Source: Orbilia blumenaviensis (taxonomy: Eukaryota > Ascomycota > Orbiliomycetes > Orbiliales > Orbiliaceae). From it: 64,000 bases of DNA. Below the pieces are notes generated by a model, which was not told the DNA's origin, did not search any database, and saw nothing but the letters and a program-made list of their open reading frames with translations. Location: positions 310,001-374,000 of the forward strand of contig JAVHNS010000012.1 of assembly GCA_036872755.1 (NCBI GenBank), written 5' to 3'. Of the stretch, positions 34,401 to 45,738 are shown one piece after another; the stretch's first letter is position 1, and each line of letters begins with the position of its first letter. The translations under genes were made by a program, and so were the position numbers.

Positions 34401-35003
34401 GCCGCCGCATGCGAGCCTTAATTAATGCATCCTGCTATTCCCCTTTACAATCGACTGCCCCCATTTCTTTATATCATATTTCTTATTATTGCTATCATTG
34501 CATTATTTTTTTATTTTATTTTTTTTAGTTTGTTTTATTTTATTTTTCTGCCATAAGCTCTGAACCCGGTAGTTACCACGAGATATGGCCATATATGAGT
34601 ATACTAGTATTGTAAAAACGGTAAACCCCGGCGGAAATTGGGGATCAGTACGGTAGGGTCCGGCTCACATGATATACAAGTTCACAATAATACGCTCATG
34701 CGCATACATCATCGATAGATTAAGCAAATGACAAGCTTCCACGCTTTGGATCAATTCTGTATAAAGTATATATGGTACAATCTAGTACAGTATAGTATCT
34801 TATAGTAGCCCACTAATTAACTGGATAGCTGGCTATACATAAATCTACTTCTAAAATCCCGACTGTACTCACCCTAAGAAATCGCTACTGCTTCCTCTCC
34901 AAAATCTCCAAAAATCCACCCAAAAAAGTTACCCTAAAAAAACAAAAGCGAAAACTCCCCCTCAAAAAAAAGAATTAATATTGAAAATATCCAAAAGGCA
35001 AGA
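31459..35003. other. 3.5-kb divergent intergenic region (SGO1 / F-box gene)
   Basis: No supportable gene. The SGO1-proximal part (31500-31800) is GT-rich on the plus strand. An A run with GA repeats lies at 32700-32740, a dinucleotide repeat at 33815-33841, and T-rich leader from 34500. Several 60-115-codon frames occur on both strands, but none has family resemblance or splice-compatible continuation. Confidence 0.5.
33815..33841. repeat. (AC)n microsatellite
   Basis: About 13 perfect AC dinucleotides in intergenic sequence. Confidence 0.95.
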
Positions 35004-35744
35004 ATGTCCCACCCAGACCAAATAATTCTCCCAGACCTCCCCCTCGAAGTCCAATGCCTTATTCTCGAATCCTCGGACTGGCTGCAACAATCAATCTTAC
35101 GCCAGGTCTGTAAGGCCTGGCAAAACTACATCGACACATCTGACACCCTCCTCGACGACTGTTACAAATCCACAGTTCCGTGCACTGACGCCACTGACAC
35201 CACAATTCAACTTTTCTCGCCTACCCCTCAATTTCATAACGTCGTAAACTACCGCTCCGGTTTCGTCAGATCCTCCCGTTCTCCTACTCCATCTTCTTGT
35301 GCTTCCCCTTCATCTCCTTCATCACCACCTTCTGCTCCCGCGGAATTCACACCATGCATTTTTCACAAAAACGCTGCGGGTGAAGTAGTCGACTACTCGC
35401 CAGAAGCAGACCTTACGATCTATCTATCCGACCCTTTGTTAAAACCCGGTTCGGAGTTGTACATTGACGGAATGGACGTCTACGTTAAGGGGGATGACGA
35501 CAACAGTTACACAACAACACTGAGCTCGTGCGACCATGGCTCAGTGGCTTCTTACTTGCGGGACACGTGTGAAGCTGTGGAAGGAGTTGGCCGTAGGATT
35601 GAAGGCAAGTTTCTCAAGGTGGAACTTGCGTTGGGCAAGACTACGGGCGGTGATATTAGGCTCAACTTGTTTGTTGAAGCCGAAAGGGAGGCCCCCATGG
35701 ATGAGCGAGCTGGATCCCTAATCGGCCAGTTGTCAATTTCATGA
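35004..35744 (+). CDS. F-box domain protein
   Basis: A single exon of 246 aa starting at the first ATG after a stop-rich leader. Residues about 9-50 (LPDLPLEVQCLILESS, then QQSILRQVCKAWQNYI) fit an F-box, the Skp1-binding motif that places proteins in SCF ubiquitin ligases. The segment at residues about 85-112 is Ser/Pro-rich. The rest (residues 113-246) contains acidic stretches and alternating hydrophobics (DLTIYLSDPLL, KFLKVELALG) but no WD40 or LRR repeats, so the substrate-binding part is unrecognised. F-box genes are expanded in many filamentous fungi. It is a lone gene between SGO1 and DAD2 and shows no link to either. Confidence 0.75.
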   Translation: MSHPDQIILPDLPLEVQCLILESSDWLQQSILRQVCKAWQNYIDTSDTLLDDCYKSTVPCTDATDTTIQLFSPTPQFHNVVNYRSGFVRSSRSPTPSSCASPSSPSSPPSAPAEFTPCIFHKNAAGEVVDYSPEADLTIYLSDPLLKPGSELYIDGMDVYVKGDDDNSYTTTLSSCDHGSVASYLRDTCEAVEGVGRRIEGKFLKVELALGKTTGGDIRLNLFVEAEREAPMDERAGSLIGQLSIS

Positions 35745-36629
35745 TGCCTATAACTACCGAAATAATTTTCAATAGATATTATAGTGGAAATATCGATCGA
35801 TATTTTCCTCCCTTTCCCTGAGCGCAGTGGAAATGTATCGAAAACAATCACTCTCGGAGACAGACCCGCCCGCGAGGCAACTGTCAAGCAAGAAATCGAA
35901 TTTCAAAAATAACTCCAGGTACAGTATTTGAAACGGCCTTTTTTTTTTTTTTTTTTTTGGTATGTGTGATTTGAGATGTTTTATAACGTTTAACACCCTT
36001 TAGCAATGATATCCCCGACATATAGTATTTAACATACACGTTGCATACATGTGTAAATTTTTGTTTTTCCTGGTGTATTTATGTATTTATAGTATTTGCT
36101 GTATATAAAGATACCTAGGTAGTTGACTACACGAGTTTAGTTCATATAATAGTAATCTCTCCTATAATATCATCGATGTATTAATGCCCTTTATCGGAGG
36201 CCTTCCCGAGGCCGGCGATTACGGGACTTTGTAATCGATACTCTAATAATTTAATCACCAAAAAAAAACCATGTATAGAGGCCTCAATCATTTTTTAAAA
36301 AAACCTCACATTCCCAGCACAAGATATTATAAAACATTCCAATCAAGGCATCTAGATCGAAATCTGAGGGAGGTAGGTTTAGTGTTTATACCTCAAAGGG
36401 CCCATGAGCCCAGCCAGGCCCGTGCCGCAATTATGTTTGCCTAGCTAGCTGTTCCTGCCGCAGAGCTCCAAGCTAGGTAACTTTCCCTACGGGGCAGGTC
36501 AAGCTTTTAAAAGCCAAACTCCCAAAACTCGCCCCTCACAAACCAAACGACTGATTACAACCCATTCACTGCCCACATCCTGGCCCACCAGTCAACTACC
36601 CTCCCAACGACCACCCATAACCATATAAA
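35745..36629. other. Intergenic region F-box gene / DAD2
   Basis: 885 nt, AT-rich, with a T run at about 35940-35958. An ATACCTAGGTAG palindrome at about 36111-36122 belongs to the dispersed set. No coding signal is seen. Confidence 0.55.
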
Positions 36630-37310
36630 ATGTCCAACCGCTATTCAACCCACTTCCGCCAATCCTCCGTCGGCCCAGGGTTCCAGCTAGCCTTCGGAGG
36701 AGCGGGAGGGGCAGGAGCACCGGGCGCTCAGCAACCGCAGCTGATATCCCGTATCAACGAGAAGAAAATTGAGCTTGAGAACCTAAAGCAATTACGCGAC
36801 CTATCCGCGAACCTTGCCAAACAGCTTAGAGAGCTTGAAGCAAAGCTTGGAACACTGTCGGATGGCACTGAAGGTATGTCATAAAATTTCAAAACTCATA
36901 TATGAACACCACCGACGTCTCTATCTTCTTTATTTTCTTTTTTTTAAAAATTTCTTTTTTTTGATTGTTTTCTTCTTTTTTCATGACTTTGTTTTTTTTA
37001 TGTTGAAAAGCAACGGGAGCTAATCTGGTGATGGCAACTTGACCCCCCTGCGGAAATATCCAATACAGTCGTAGCTACTGTCCTCGCAAACTGGCATAAT
37101 GTGCTAAGGGCGATTAGCTTAGCTTCAGTACATCTACAGCAGCAGCAGGGCTCCAACAATCCCGGAGGGACCGGCGTAGACGAAGACAGAATGGACGAAG
37201 ATACCAAAGAAACCATCGAGAAACAGCAAACATATCCCGAAATGCTCGTCAGAATACCCACACAGCTACATGATGATCAACAGGCTGCTGAAGAAGCAGA
37301 GGATCGATAG
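36630..37310 (+). CDS. DAD2: DASH/Dam1 complex subunit Dad2
   Basis: Two exons, 36630-36873 and 37069-37310, with a 195-nt intron (GTATGT/TACAG); 161 aa. The core is diagnostic: ISRINEKKIELENLKQLRDL, SANLAKQLRELEAKLGTLSDG, TE then VVATVLANWHNVLRAI, as in fungal Dad2. The DASH complex forms rings on kinetochore microtubules and couples them to chromosomes. The N-terminus is Gly/Ala-rich. The C-terminal 60 residues are acidic and Gln-rich. The intron is long for this locus and contains an earlier usable acceptor at 37009-37010. Splicing there would end translation after about ten residues (ATGANLVMAT), cutting off half of the conserved domain. The downstream acceptor restores the family sequence exactly. 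Confidence 0.92.
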
Positions 37311-38458
37311 TGGGGTGGTCTTGGGACTGTGGGCGATATCGTATCGATATTGGTATATCGCCTGGTGAAGCGGGGGTTGGGAGGTTTAGATTTGCTCTTT
37401 TTATTTGCTTTCTTTTTTTTCCGGGGAAAGCAGGTCTACTCGGAAAACAAAAACGTGAATGACAGCGTTCGCTCTGATCCCGGCGTTTCTGCATGTAGTC
37501 TCGGGACCCAGACTATTCTGCATACTGCTACTTACATATTGTTGTTTCTTTTCTTTTCTTCTTCAGATTCTTTCTTTTCTTTTTCTTTGAACATCAAGAT
37601 ACCCATCATATAATATTTTTTTTTCTTACTTACAGCGTCAATGGTAATCCCAGGCTTTTTGGAAAGACTAGAAAAAAGGAGATAGTATAGCCATATAGAT
37701 CTTTTTCTCTTTCGCTCGCTCTCTTCTCCTCTCTACACAACCGCCTAGTTTACAAACCCGGCTCTAGCTACATCTCACTTCCACGCATGAAGCAGCTCCT
37801 ATACTTGTGAACGACTGGTATCTGGGGCCCAGACGAGCATCCCATTAACTACGCCTCCAAAAACCCCACAGTCACCAAGTAAAGGGAAATAAAATAAAAA
37901 AAAGGAGAGGAAAAGTTGTCAAAGAAATATCAAGTAGAAGATATTTTGAGATCCCACAAAGGAGAGAACGCCACTATGCATCCGTGCTACAGATAGCCCT
38001 CCCACAAAAACATGACGATTCCCTTTCATCTGTATAATGCATCCTGAATATCGGGACGGATCCAAAACAAAGAACTCAGTTCTTGGTATGCTAACTTGCC
38101 CTCCACTTCTCTGCACAGGAATTATGAGAATAGTAAATAAATAGGTGAAGAGGATTTGTTTTTGTTTAGAAAGAAGAAATTAAAGAGAAAAGGAAAGAGA
38201 ACGAAATCAATAAAATAAAAGAATATTATAAAAATCGAAGTAGAATGTTAAACTGGTATCTTTACAAGGAGATCGAAGGGCGCAGACACGCCTCACATAA
38301 CAATGTATACGCCGTTCACGCCGTTCGTTAATGCAAGTCATCATGCTTTTTTTGGTCCGCGCTAGCTGTGCAATCGTCACATTCATAGAATCGTACCATC
38401 GTAGAATCAGAATCCGAAAAAGTATGGAAATATGCCTTGAAATGAGATGCTTGTCGAC
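37311..38458. other. Convergent intergenic region DAD2 / PBP1
   Basis: 1.1 kb between gene ends, with T/C-rich sequence after DAD2 (37560-37640) and A/G-rich sequence before the PBP1 stop. No gene is seen. Confidence 0.55.
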
Positions 38459-41400
38459 TTATTTCGATTCTTCGGTGTTCTCATGGGGGATGTTAGATGG
38501 TGGTCCTGATGGGTGACCTGGTAGGCTGTTGTGATGTGAGTAGCCTCCTCCACCTCGCCCGCCTGGGTGTTGCCCGTATTGATTCTGTGGGTGGTGTCCT
38601 CCTGGAGGTTGGTTGAAATGTGGGGGGCCATGGAACGGTCGCATAACTAATTCTTTGGTAAGTATAAAGCGTATTCGGATATATCATATGGCGGGGTTCT
38701 TACTGTTGTGTTGGGGTGGATGGCCTGCCGGTCCGCTCGACATACTCAGCATCATCGGAGCCGGAACAGGTGTCTGGTGCCCTTGCTGTGAGCTTTGGTG
38801 CATCATCATCGGGGCACCTCTTCCGGGGCTAGGATATCCGCCAGACGGCGGGGGCGGGGGCCCTGTAGGTTGGCCGGGGTATGCATGTATTTGGTGTGGA
38901 GAATACATTCCCTGCGGTTGCATGAAGGGCCCCCCTAGTCCTGGCACCATGAATGGAATATGTGCTTGTGCTTGAGCTCCCATCACCATTGGCGATGCGC
39001 CCCCAGCGGCGCCAGGCGGTTGCATGAATTGAGGCCCAGTGGCGTACCCCCCTCTGTATCCAGTGAATTGCCCGGTCTGCCCCAAGACTCCGTAATGGGG
39101 AGGCATTTGTCCGTGATTTGGGTAAACAACAGCGTGGTGTGCTCCAGGGGAGCCGAATTGGGTAGGAATACTTGCGTTCTGCATGGAAGGGGAAGGTAGG
39201 ACATTTGGTGGGGAGTTGACGAGCCTGCCATGGGGCTCCTGGTCAAAATGCGGGGTCGGACCGGAGAATGTTGGGATCGGAGCGGCAGGGTGTCTTTCAT
39301 GGGGTATATGTGGATTTTGGGTAATATGGGTGGGGATAGGGTGACCGGTTGGGTGAGGTGGATGGTGTGGCTGGTGACTGTTGTTTTGATGATTTTGGCC
39401 TTGTGGGGTCGCAGCGGCTGTCGAAGGTTCACTCTTTTCGAATACTTCAGCGTACTTCTTATCTACGTTTTCCGGCTTGACCGTCCAGGTTGGCTGAGTA
39501 GACCATGGTTTGATAATGAAGCCTTGGATTAGTTGATGCTTATCACCTGTCTGCGCTTTGTCTTTATTTTGTTCGGCCTCTTGCTTCATTCTCTTGAATG
39601 GGTCGAAGTTATCACCAAAAGATATCCTCTCTTCCACCGACTTAGGCTTTTTCGAGCCGAAAAATACAGAGGGGCTAGTGGCACGCGAGGAAGTGGATGG
39701 AGCTGGAGAGGCAGTCGTTGGAGCACCTGGAGCACTGGGTCCGTTTGTTCCGGGAGTGAAGACGGCGGCGAATGGACTTGGTCGGAACTCCATGGCTCGG
39801 GGGTTCGGCTTCGGGCCTGTTGGTGAGAAGGCTTTCGGTTGCATAGCAGCGGGGCCCGTCGGCGGGGTAGAGTGGTCGACAACAGGAATCGGTGCTGGCA
39901 TATTGCTATACTGGCCGGTCTGCTTCATCTGTTGGTTGTGTCTAATCTTATCGCTTAAGAGGCGGGGACCTGCAGGATTGAAGTTCATGTTAGCTGGAAG
40001 AGGTTGCGGCCTATCAGAGCGATATCCAGAAGGGTGTCGTGGGGGGAATCCTGGGATTGGAGCCTTGTTGATCCCGTTTTTATCGGGGAGCGGAATATTC
40101 TGACCTGACACAGTGTTGGTGTTTGCCGCCTGACTAGGCGGAGCTGGAATCGGCGTTCTGAGACTCGATTGGATACCAGTCGCCGTTGCGCCGGTTGCGT
40201 TTTGTGACGTTGGAGGTTGCTTCTTTACTTGGGCGTGTGCGGCGGCATTCGCTTTTGACTTCTCAATAATCTCGTCTTGCTTAGCCTTGTCCTTAGCAAG
40301 AATAGGGACGAGGTCTTGAGGCACAGGAGTATTGAGTTTGAAGCTCTGTGCGAACTTCTTAAGATCTTGAAGTTTGACATCTTTATCCTTCTTAACCATC
40401 TGTTGCCGTCTCTTCTCCACACGCTCACGCTCCGTAGCCCCAAACTGCCGGAATGCATCTTTTACCCTTACCAAAGTATCTAAGGCTCCAGTCGCTGCGG
40501 CGGGCACTTGTGGGGAGCCATCGGAGCCCTTGTGCAGAGGAATAACTGGGACAGCAACCGGAATAGAAGCTTTCTTGACAGATTCTGGAAGCGGAGTCTT
40601 GTCCTTGGGCTTCGAATCTTCGGGTTTGAACGAAGAGACCGACGGAGGCTGGGGTGATGGAGCCTGTTCCGTGATCGTTGGGATTGGGGTGGTAACAGCT
40701 GGTGTTGCGATAGGGGCAGCTGGAGCTGGAGTTGGTGCGGCAGGAGCCGGGGTAGGCTTCTTCGCCGGAACTTCAGTTTTCGCAGTCGGTTCTGGGGTGG
40801 GTTGAGCGGTAACTGGTTCGCTCGTGACGGCGTCTTTTGGTGCCTCCGGTGTTTCTTTGGCTGCAGGGGCTGCTGGTGGAGCGGCCGGTGGAGCTGAGGC
40901 CTGAGCACGTAGAGCAGGCGGCATGTACTTCTGTGTGCCTGCAGCGGTCGTTGTTGTTGTTGCAGGTGGTGCTGCGGCACGTTGGACACCACTATACTTG
41001 TCTTCTTCATCAAATCCGCTATCATCGACCTTGAGACCGCGTTCCTCCGCCTGATGAGCACTGATCCCAGCACCATTGCCACTAGTTTCGATTTCTCGGG
41101 CAATCTGGGCGGCCAGAGCCTCGCGTTTTTGGTACGAAGGGTGACTTTTATCTATCTGCGTAGTGTAGATGTTCTCATCGAAGTCGCTCTTGAGTCCGAA
41201 CAGTCGCTCGTTGGTTTCAAATTGATCCCATTTCTTCTCCGGACCTCTTGCATCCGCGGTCTCTTCTAATCCGAGGTCGGTAGAGCCATCATCAGCTTGC
41301 CATCGCTGGAGCTCACGTTCTCTAATTGGTTGGTTGCCGGAGATTTCAACATCCGTTTTGAATTGCCCGGCGCCTGAGCAGGAGTGTTAGATTTAGCGGT

Positions 41401-42155
41401 GACCAAGAGATGTATAAATGCTTAGCTGGGGGAATGTTACCGTTTTGGTTGGGGAAAACTTCACCCGACTCGAGGGGAACGTCGACGACTTCAAGATCCA
41501 TTAAATCTTTTGGTTCGAAAATGAGTGTTTTCTCAAATCCACCGCCGAGATAGCCGGTGACAAAGTTGTCTTCCTCTCCTTGTGGTCCTCTGATTTGCTT
41601 GGCGAATTTTAAGACGCAGCCAAAATCGCCGTTCATAGCGGAGCCCGAATAAATACCTTGGAACTGGGCTCCGCTTTTGATGGTTACAATGGCCTTTCTA
41701 CCCTATAATATCGAGGTGATGCGTGAGCGGGTGATCCTTCTTGACGACCCAATCCTAGAACTGGTATACATACCACACAGTTTCCGAGGAGGTAAACCGT
41801 CCGATCGCTCATGTGCTTGTCCGATGTGTCGGTCTCTGCAAGCTTCTTCTGGTTGTTCATGGCGTTTGGTGGTTGGTACTTTGTTTGACCACCGGTATGG
41901 TTCTGCTGGCCCCAAGGTTTGTGGGCGGCACCTCTCTTACTATGCAGATCAGGAAGGGTAAGCTGCGTGTTATACATGAAAAAAAAAAAAAAAGCTATTT
42001 TTGGAGACTCCATACTTCTGGCCACCATCAACGGGACTCTGCACGTTCCGCCTATTCATGTTGGGGTTTGAACCGACTTTGATTTGAGGTCGACCTCCTC
42101 CAGGTCCAGCTGGTTGGCCGGAGGTGGATGGCGCAGGCGCAGCTGTTGTCGCCAT
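38459..42155 (-). CDS. PBP1: Pbp1 / ataxin-2 homologue (Lsm and LsmAD domains)
   Basis: Five exons, 42016-42155, 41774-41939, 41441-41702, 38704-41373 and 38459-38646; introns 76, 71, 67 and 57 nt; 1141 aa. An Lsm fold lies at about residues 85-180 (DRTVYLLGNCV, GRKAIVTIKSGAQFQGIYSG, FEKTLIFEPKDLMDLEVVDV). The LsmAD domain is at about 200-270 (RERELQRWQADDG, KKWDQFETNERLFGLKSDFD, YTTQIDKSHPSY). Near residue 705-725, NPRAMEFRPSPF resembles a PAM2 poly(A)-binding-protein motif, and the DNFDPFKRMKQEA segment matches ataxin-2 relatives. The rest is Pro/Gln/Gly-rich and prion-like, as usual for the family. In yeast, Pbp1 binds Pab1, affects polyadenylation and stress granules, and restrains TORC1. 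The Met-poor segment upstream of MPPALRAQ is fully open and carries LsmAD. Confidence 0.93.
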
Positions 42156-43661
42156 TCTGAATATACGGATAGCTATATAATAATAATTAAGCTATATGAT
42201 ATTACGGGGGAGCTCAAGCTTCTGACGAGAGGCGATATGCGGGGAAGGTGCAGGGTCACGGTTCGGTGGTTTCTGGCTCGCGGTGAACTAGGTATATATA
42301 ATGAGACAGTGTCAGCCAGAGGAAAATAGGGAACGAATGGCGAAAACGGTCCGTCATAGATGTGGGTAAGCCAATTGGTAGTCCGGAGAATTTTTAGTTC
42401 TAGAAAGGAGGAGCAAGAAGGCGAAGAAGGAGGGAGAGAAGGAAAGGAGTCTCACATGAGGAAGACGTTGGCGAAAACGGATGGGGATATTCTTACAGAA
42501 CACAGAGAAGAGAAACCACACCGTTCACCCAACAAATAATCCTGGTATCCGAAAAAAAAAAAAAAAATTTACGAAAAGAGCGATGGGATCAAAGATTCGA
42601 CTTCCAGGCGAATGGGATAATCCGGGGAATCGAGATCTGGGGTTCCAAGGAGGCGACAGAGACAGGCTGTCGGGGTGTCGTTTGTCGGCAAAGTGTCTTG
42701 TGTGGGTGGTTTGGAGTATTAGGCGGGTAAGGATGGACAACGCCCGCAATAAAGCAAAATACAGGTTAAGTTTCCCAAAGACGAGGATGGGAAGCAGGAG
42801 GAGACCAGCTTCCGTATCAATAGAACAGAGAATAACAGAAGATAAAGATGAAGATGAAAACTAAGACAAAGACGGATATGAAGAATGGAAAATACGATCC
42901 AAATATGATGATACCAAAGACTTAACGGCCGTGTAACGGGTGAGAAGGACGAGGAGAAGGAGAAATAAAAGTAAATGATCCAAGTAATACTGATAAAACG
43001 AAGAGAAGCCGACTTTAGACGAGAAGAGAAGAGGGGGAGGGGACAATGGTTGAAGGGGGGAGGAAAGGCGTCGAGAGTAGCTAAGAGTAATAAGGATCAA
43101 GAGAAGGCTCTTTCAAAATGTGGAGAAAGAACGCGAGAGAGAGAGCGTGTGAGAGACACAGAGACAGACAGCCAGAGAGAGATAGATAGGGTATTGCTGG
43201 ATTTTTTGGTGTAAAAAAAAAAATAGAAAAATAAAATTCGTCTCTGCCGAAGGTGCGACAGGTTTAGAAACACGATCAAGGGGACTGGTTTGATACGTGC
43301 CTGGTGATATTAAGACGAGGCTGAGGGAAAGACCGAGGAGGGGTGGATGAGGTGTAGTGGGCGGAGATGGGACTGGTGGTAGTGGTAGTTGGAGTGGTAG
43401 TGGTGGTGGTGGCGGCGGCGGCGGTCTGGGGAGCTTCCTGTGTCGTCCTTCTGACTTGCAGAAAGACTGGACGAATCGAGAGTAGCAGTAGACGACAATA
43501 ACGATGCCAGGCGAGGGATATATAGGTGCTGGTACATGGACTTGTCGTGCAGCTATCGAGTATTAGGGGAGAGTTGATGAAGCCGAAGATGATAGTGGCA
43601 GAGGTAGTGATGATGATGGTGGTGATGGTGGTGAAGTGGTTATAACAATAAATATTAGGAT

Positions 43662-43681
43662 TGCTGCTGCTGCTGCTGCTG
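43662..43681. repeat. (CTG)n microsatellite
   Basis: Six to seven trinucleotide units in non-coding sequence, inside a region of GGT/GAT repeats (about 43380-43630). Confidence 0.9.
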
Positions 43682-44490
43682 TTACTGCTGGTTACTGAGG
43701 ACTGGTAGGCCAGGAGCTGGGATACTGGGCAGGCAAGTGCACTGGTGGGTTGTCGGAGAAGGGGATAGGATGATCAAAGGGTTGGTGATAATCCAGTCAA
43801 ACAACAACCACGACAAACACTTACTCTCTCTTTCCTTCTCTCTACCTCACTCCGAGTAGGTACCTAGGTAACTATCACTTTTGTTTTTCTTATTACTTCC
43901 TCTATTCAATATATCTGCTACGGGTACTGGCTGGTCTAGGCTAGGCAATAAGTACTCTTTAGTCCTAAGTACCTACCTAGGTAGTAGGCCATTGATATCC
44001 AGCACTAAGTAGCGCGATAGCAATTGCAGGGTCAACTGACCATATTGTGAGTATGTTCCAGTTTAGCTAAGTCTGGATGCATATCTGGACGGATGGATAC
44101 TAGAAGAAAAGGCCGCTAAGGCAGTTGGCACATGGGGGAAGGCCACAAGGCAAATCCAGGAACCCAAGCTTAATTAAGCTCGATGGAATGAACTTCAGTT
44201 CGTGTGCATGTACATGTATGTACGCACTTTGTATCTGTAGTCTAGACATCATATGCCCAAAGACCAAGCAGAGAAAGGGAAGGAGGTAATGATGGGACTT
44301 CGATCCGGGTACGTACCCGTCGTTGACCCTGGCTTGGATCAAGCTGTTGGATTAAAGTGTAGCCGCCTGGATCAACGCCAGAACCAGGCCAGGAACCATG
44401 CGAACCAGCATTTAATATTCTTATATAGCATCTCCCCGCGCTAGCATTCCAGAGCTGCAGAGGCAGCACGTGGGCGCATACTATATACCG

Positions 44491-44526
44491 TATGTATAGT
44501 GCCTTCTTAGGCACTATATTGCATAC
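44491..44526. other. Perfect short hairpin
   Basis: TATAGTGCC at 44495-44503 pairs with GGCACTATA at 44510-44518 around a 6-nt loop, and the flanking TATG/CATA extends the stem imperfectly. No downstream T run and no nearby gene end explain it as a terminator. Confidence 0.6.
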
Positions 44527-45738
44527 TTGGTAATTTAATTATAATCTATTCCATTAAACGATTTTTATAAAAACCAGGGCTTGGTTTTTCAAAGGTGGTA
44601 GTCATGCAGATATGGCCTAAATACCTTGTACGTTACAAAGGAATAGACCACTAGTTACGCAAGTATAACGTCAACTGAGATACCACTTATTCTTAATATT
44701 AATCTTACTAAAGAAGAAGAGTACTCGCATAGATGGTTGTCGTGTAATATAAATTGGCCAACCTCTTCAATATCGAATTTACAAAGGCGTGATAAAATAT
44801 AATATCCTTGCAGTTTGATTCGAATCTTGACGTACTAAACAGACACTGCCAGTACCTTCTTTCTTGCTTACGTATTTCTGACCTATTAGTATTTAGCATA
44901 CAGACACAGAGCATCATCCACTATAGACTTGGCCGGGAAAGGATATGCTTGTCAGCCATCAGCCAACGTCCATCCCGTGGACGGGACTAGTCGTCGAGCA
45001 GCACTACCAGTAAATGGCCGTTTAAGTAACTGGAACCGTGGAAGCTGCAGCAGACCAGACCAGGCCAGACTAGAATAGAGACCAACCACTCATATATCAC
45101 CGTCACGGTCACCGCTTCTTTTTTTCTTTCTCTCCTCTCCTTTCCTCTCCTTTCCTTTCTTCCTCCTCCTTACTTCTTTAACAATAAATCGGCTCGTTCA
45201 TCGATCCGTCCATCGAGATTTTTATCTCACCTCGGTTTTGTTCCATCCCATCTTTTTTGGGGGGTGGTTGTATAAACGGGACGAGACGAGGGCCAGGCGG
45301 TCGCTGTGGCAGCTGGCTGGCTCGGTTATTTTCCCGTGGAACAGAGGCAAGCTCCCCTTCCAAAAAAATATACTACGTCGCACCACATCGAAAAACCCCA
45401 CAAACCTGTCAACACAACCACTCCTCCAACAACCACCATCACCACCATCTCCCATCTCCTCCATCATCATCCCCCCACCACCATCAGCTACCCACGCTCA
45501 TCGCTATACGATACCATACATCTCTATATATACATCATCTGCTGACCTTTCCCAATACCAGCATCGTCCGGCTCTCGCTGCGAAATCACTCCCCTCAACA
45601 TCGATTCAGTACGTCATTACCTTCCTAGGACGGCAACGGCAAATCAGAACCCCCACACACATACCGCACTCTCCTTCTCCCCTTCCCTCCTTTACATCCT
45701 TCCAACCTTCTCGGATTTCCCGTATATATACCGAATAG

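Larger units (their letters stand above)
42156..45738. promoter_or_regulatory. Divergent intergenic region PBP1 / BUD6
   Basis: 3.6 kb holding both promoters. The first kilobase is GA-rich on the plus strand. It contains a CTG trinucleotide run at 43662-43681, TACCTAGGTA-type palindromes at about 43857-43870 and 43967-43985, a perfect hairpin at 44495-44518 and a CT-rich leader before BUD6 (45110-45180). A 166-codon frame ends in the TAG directly abutting the BUD6 ATG but has no ATG of its own. Confidence 0.5.

Noticed and set aside
40374..40805. Frames of 140-200 codons on either strand over 38.6-41.2 kb
   Set aside because: Shadows of the Pro/Ala/Thr-rich PBP1 coding sequence, which is supported by Lsm and LsmAD domains.
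45238..45738. 166-codon frame ending directly before the BUD6 ATG
   Set aside because: It has no ATG at its start, has leader-like Pro/Ser/His composition and is a different exonless frame. The BUD6 family sequence begins only after the ATG and first intron.
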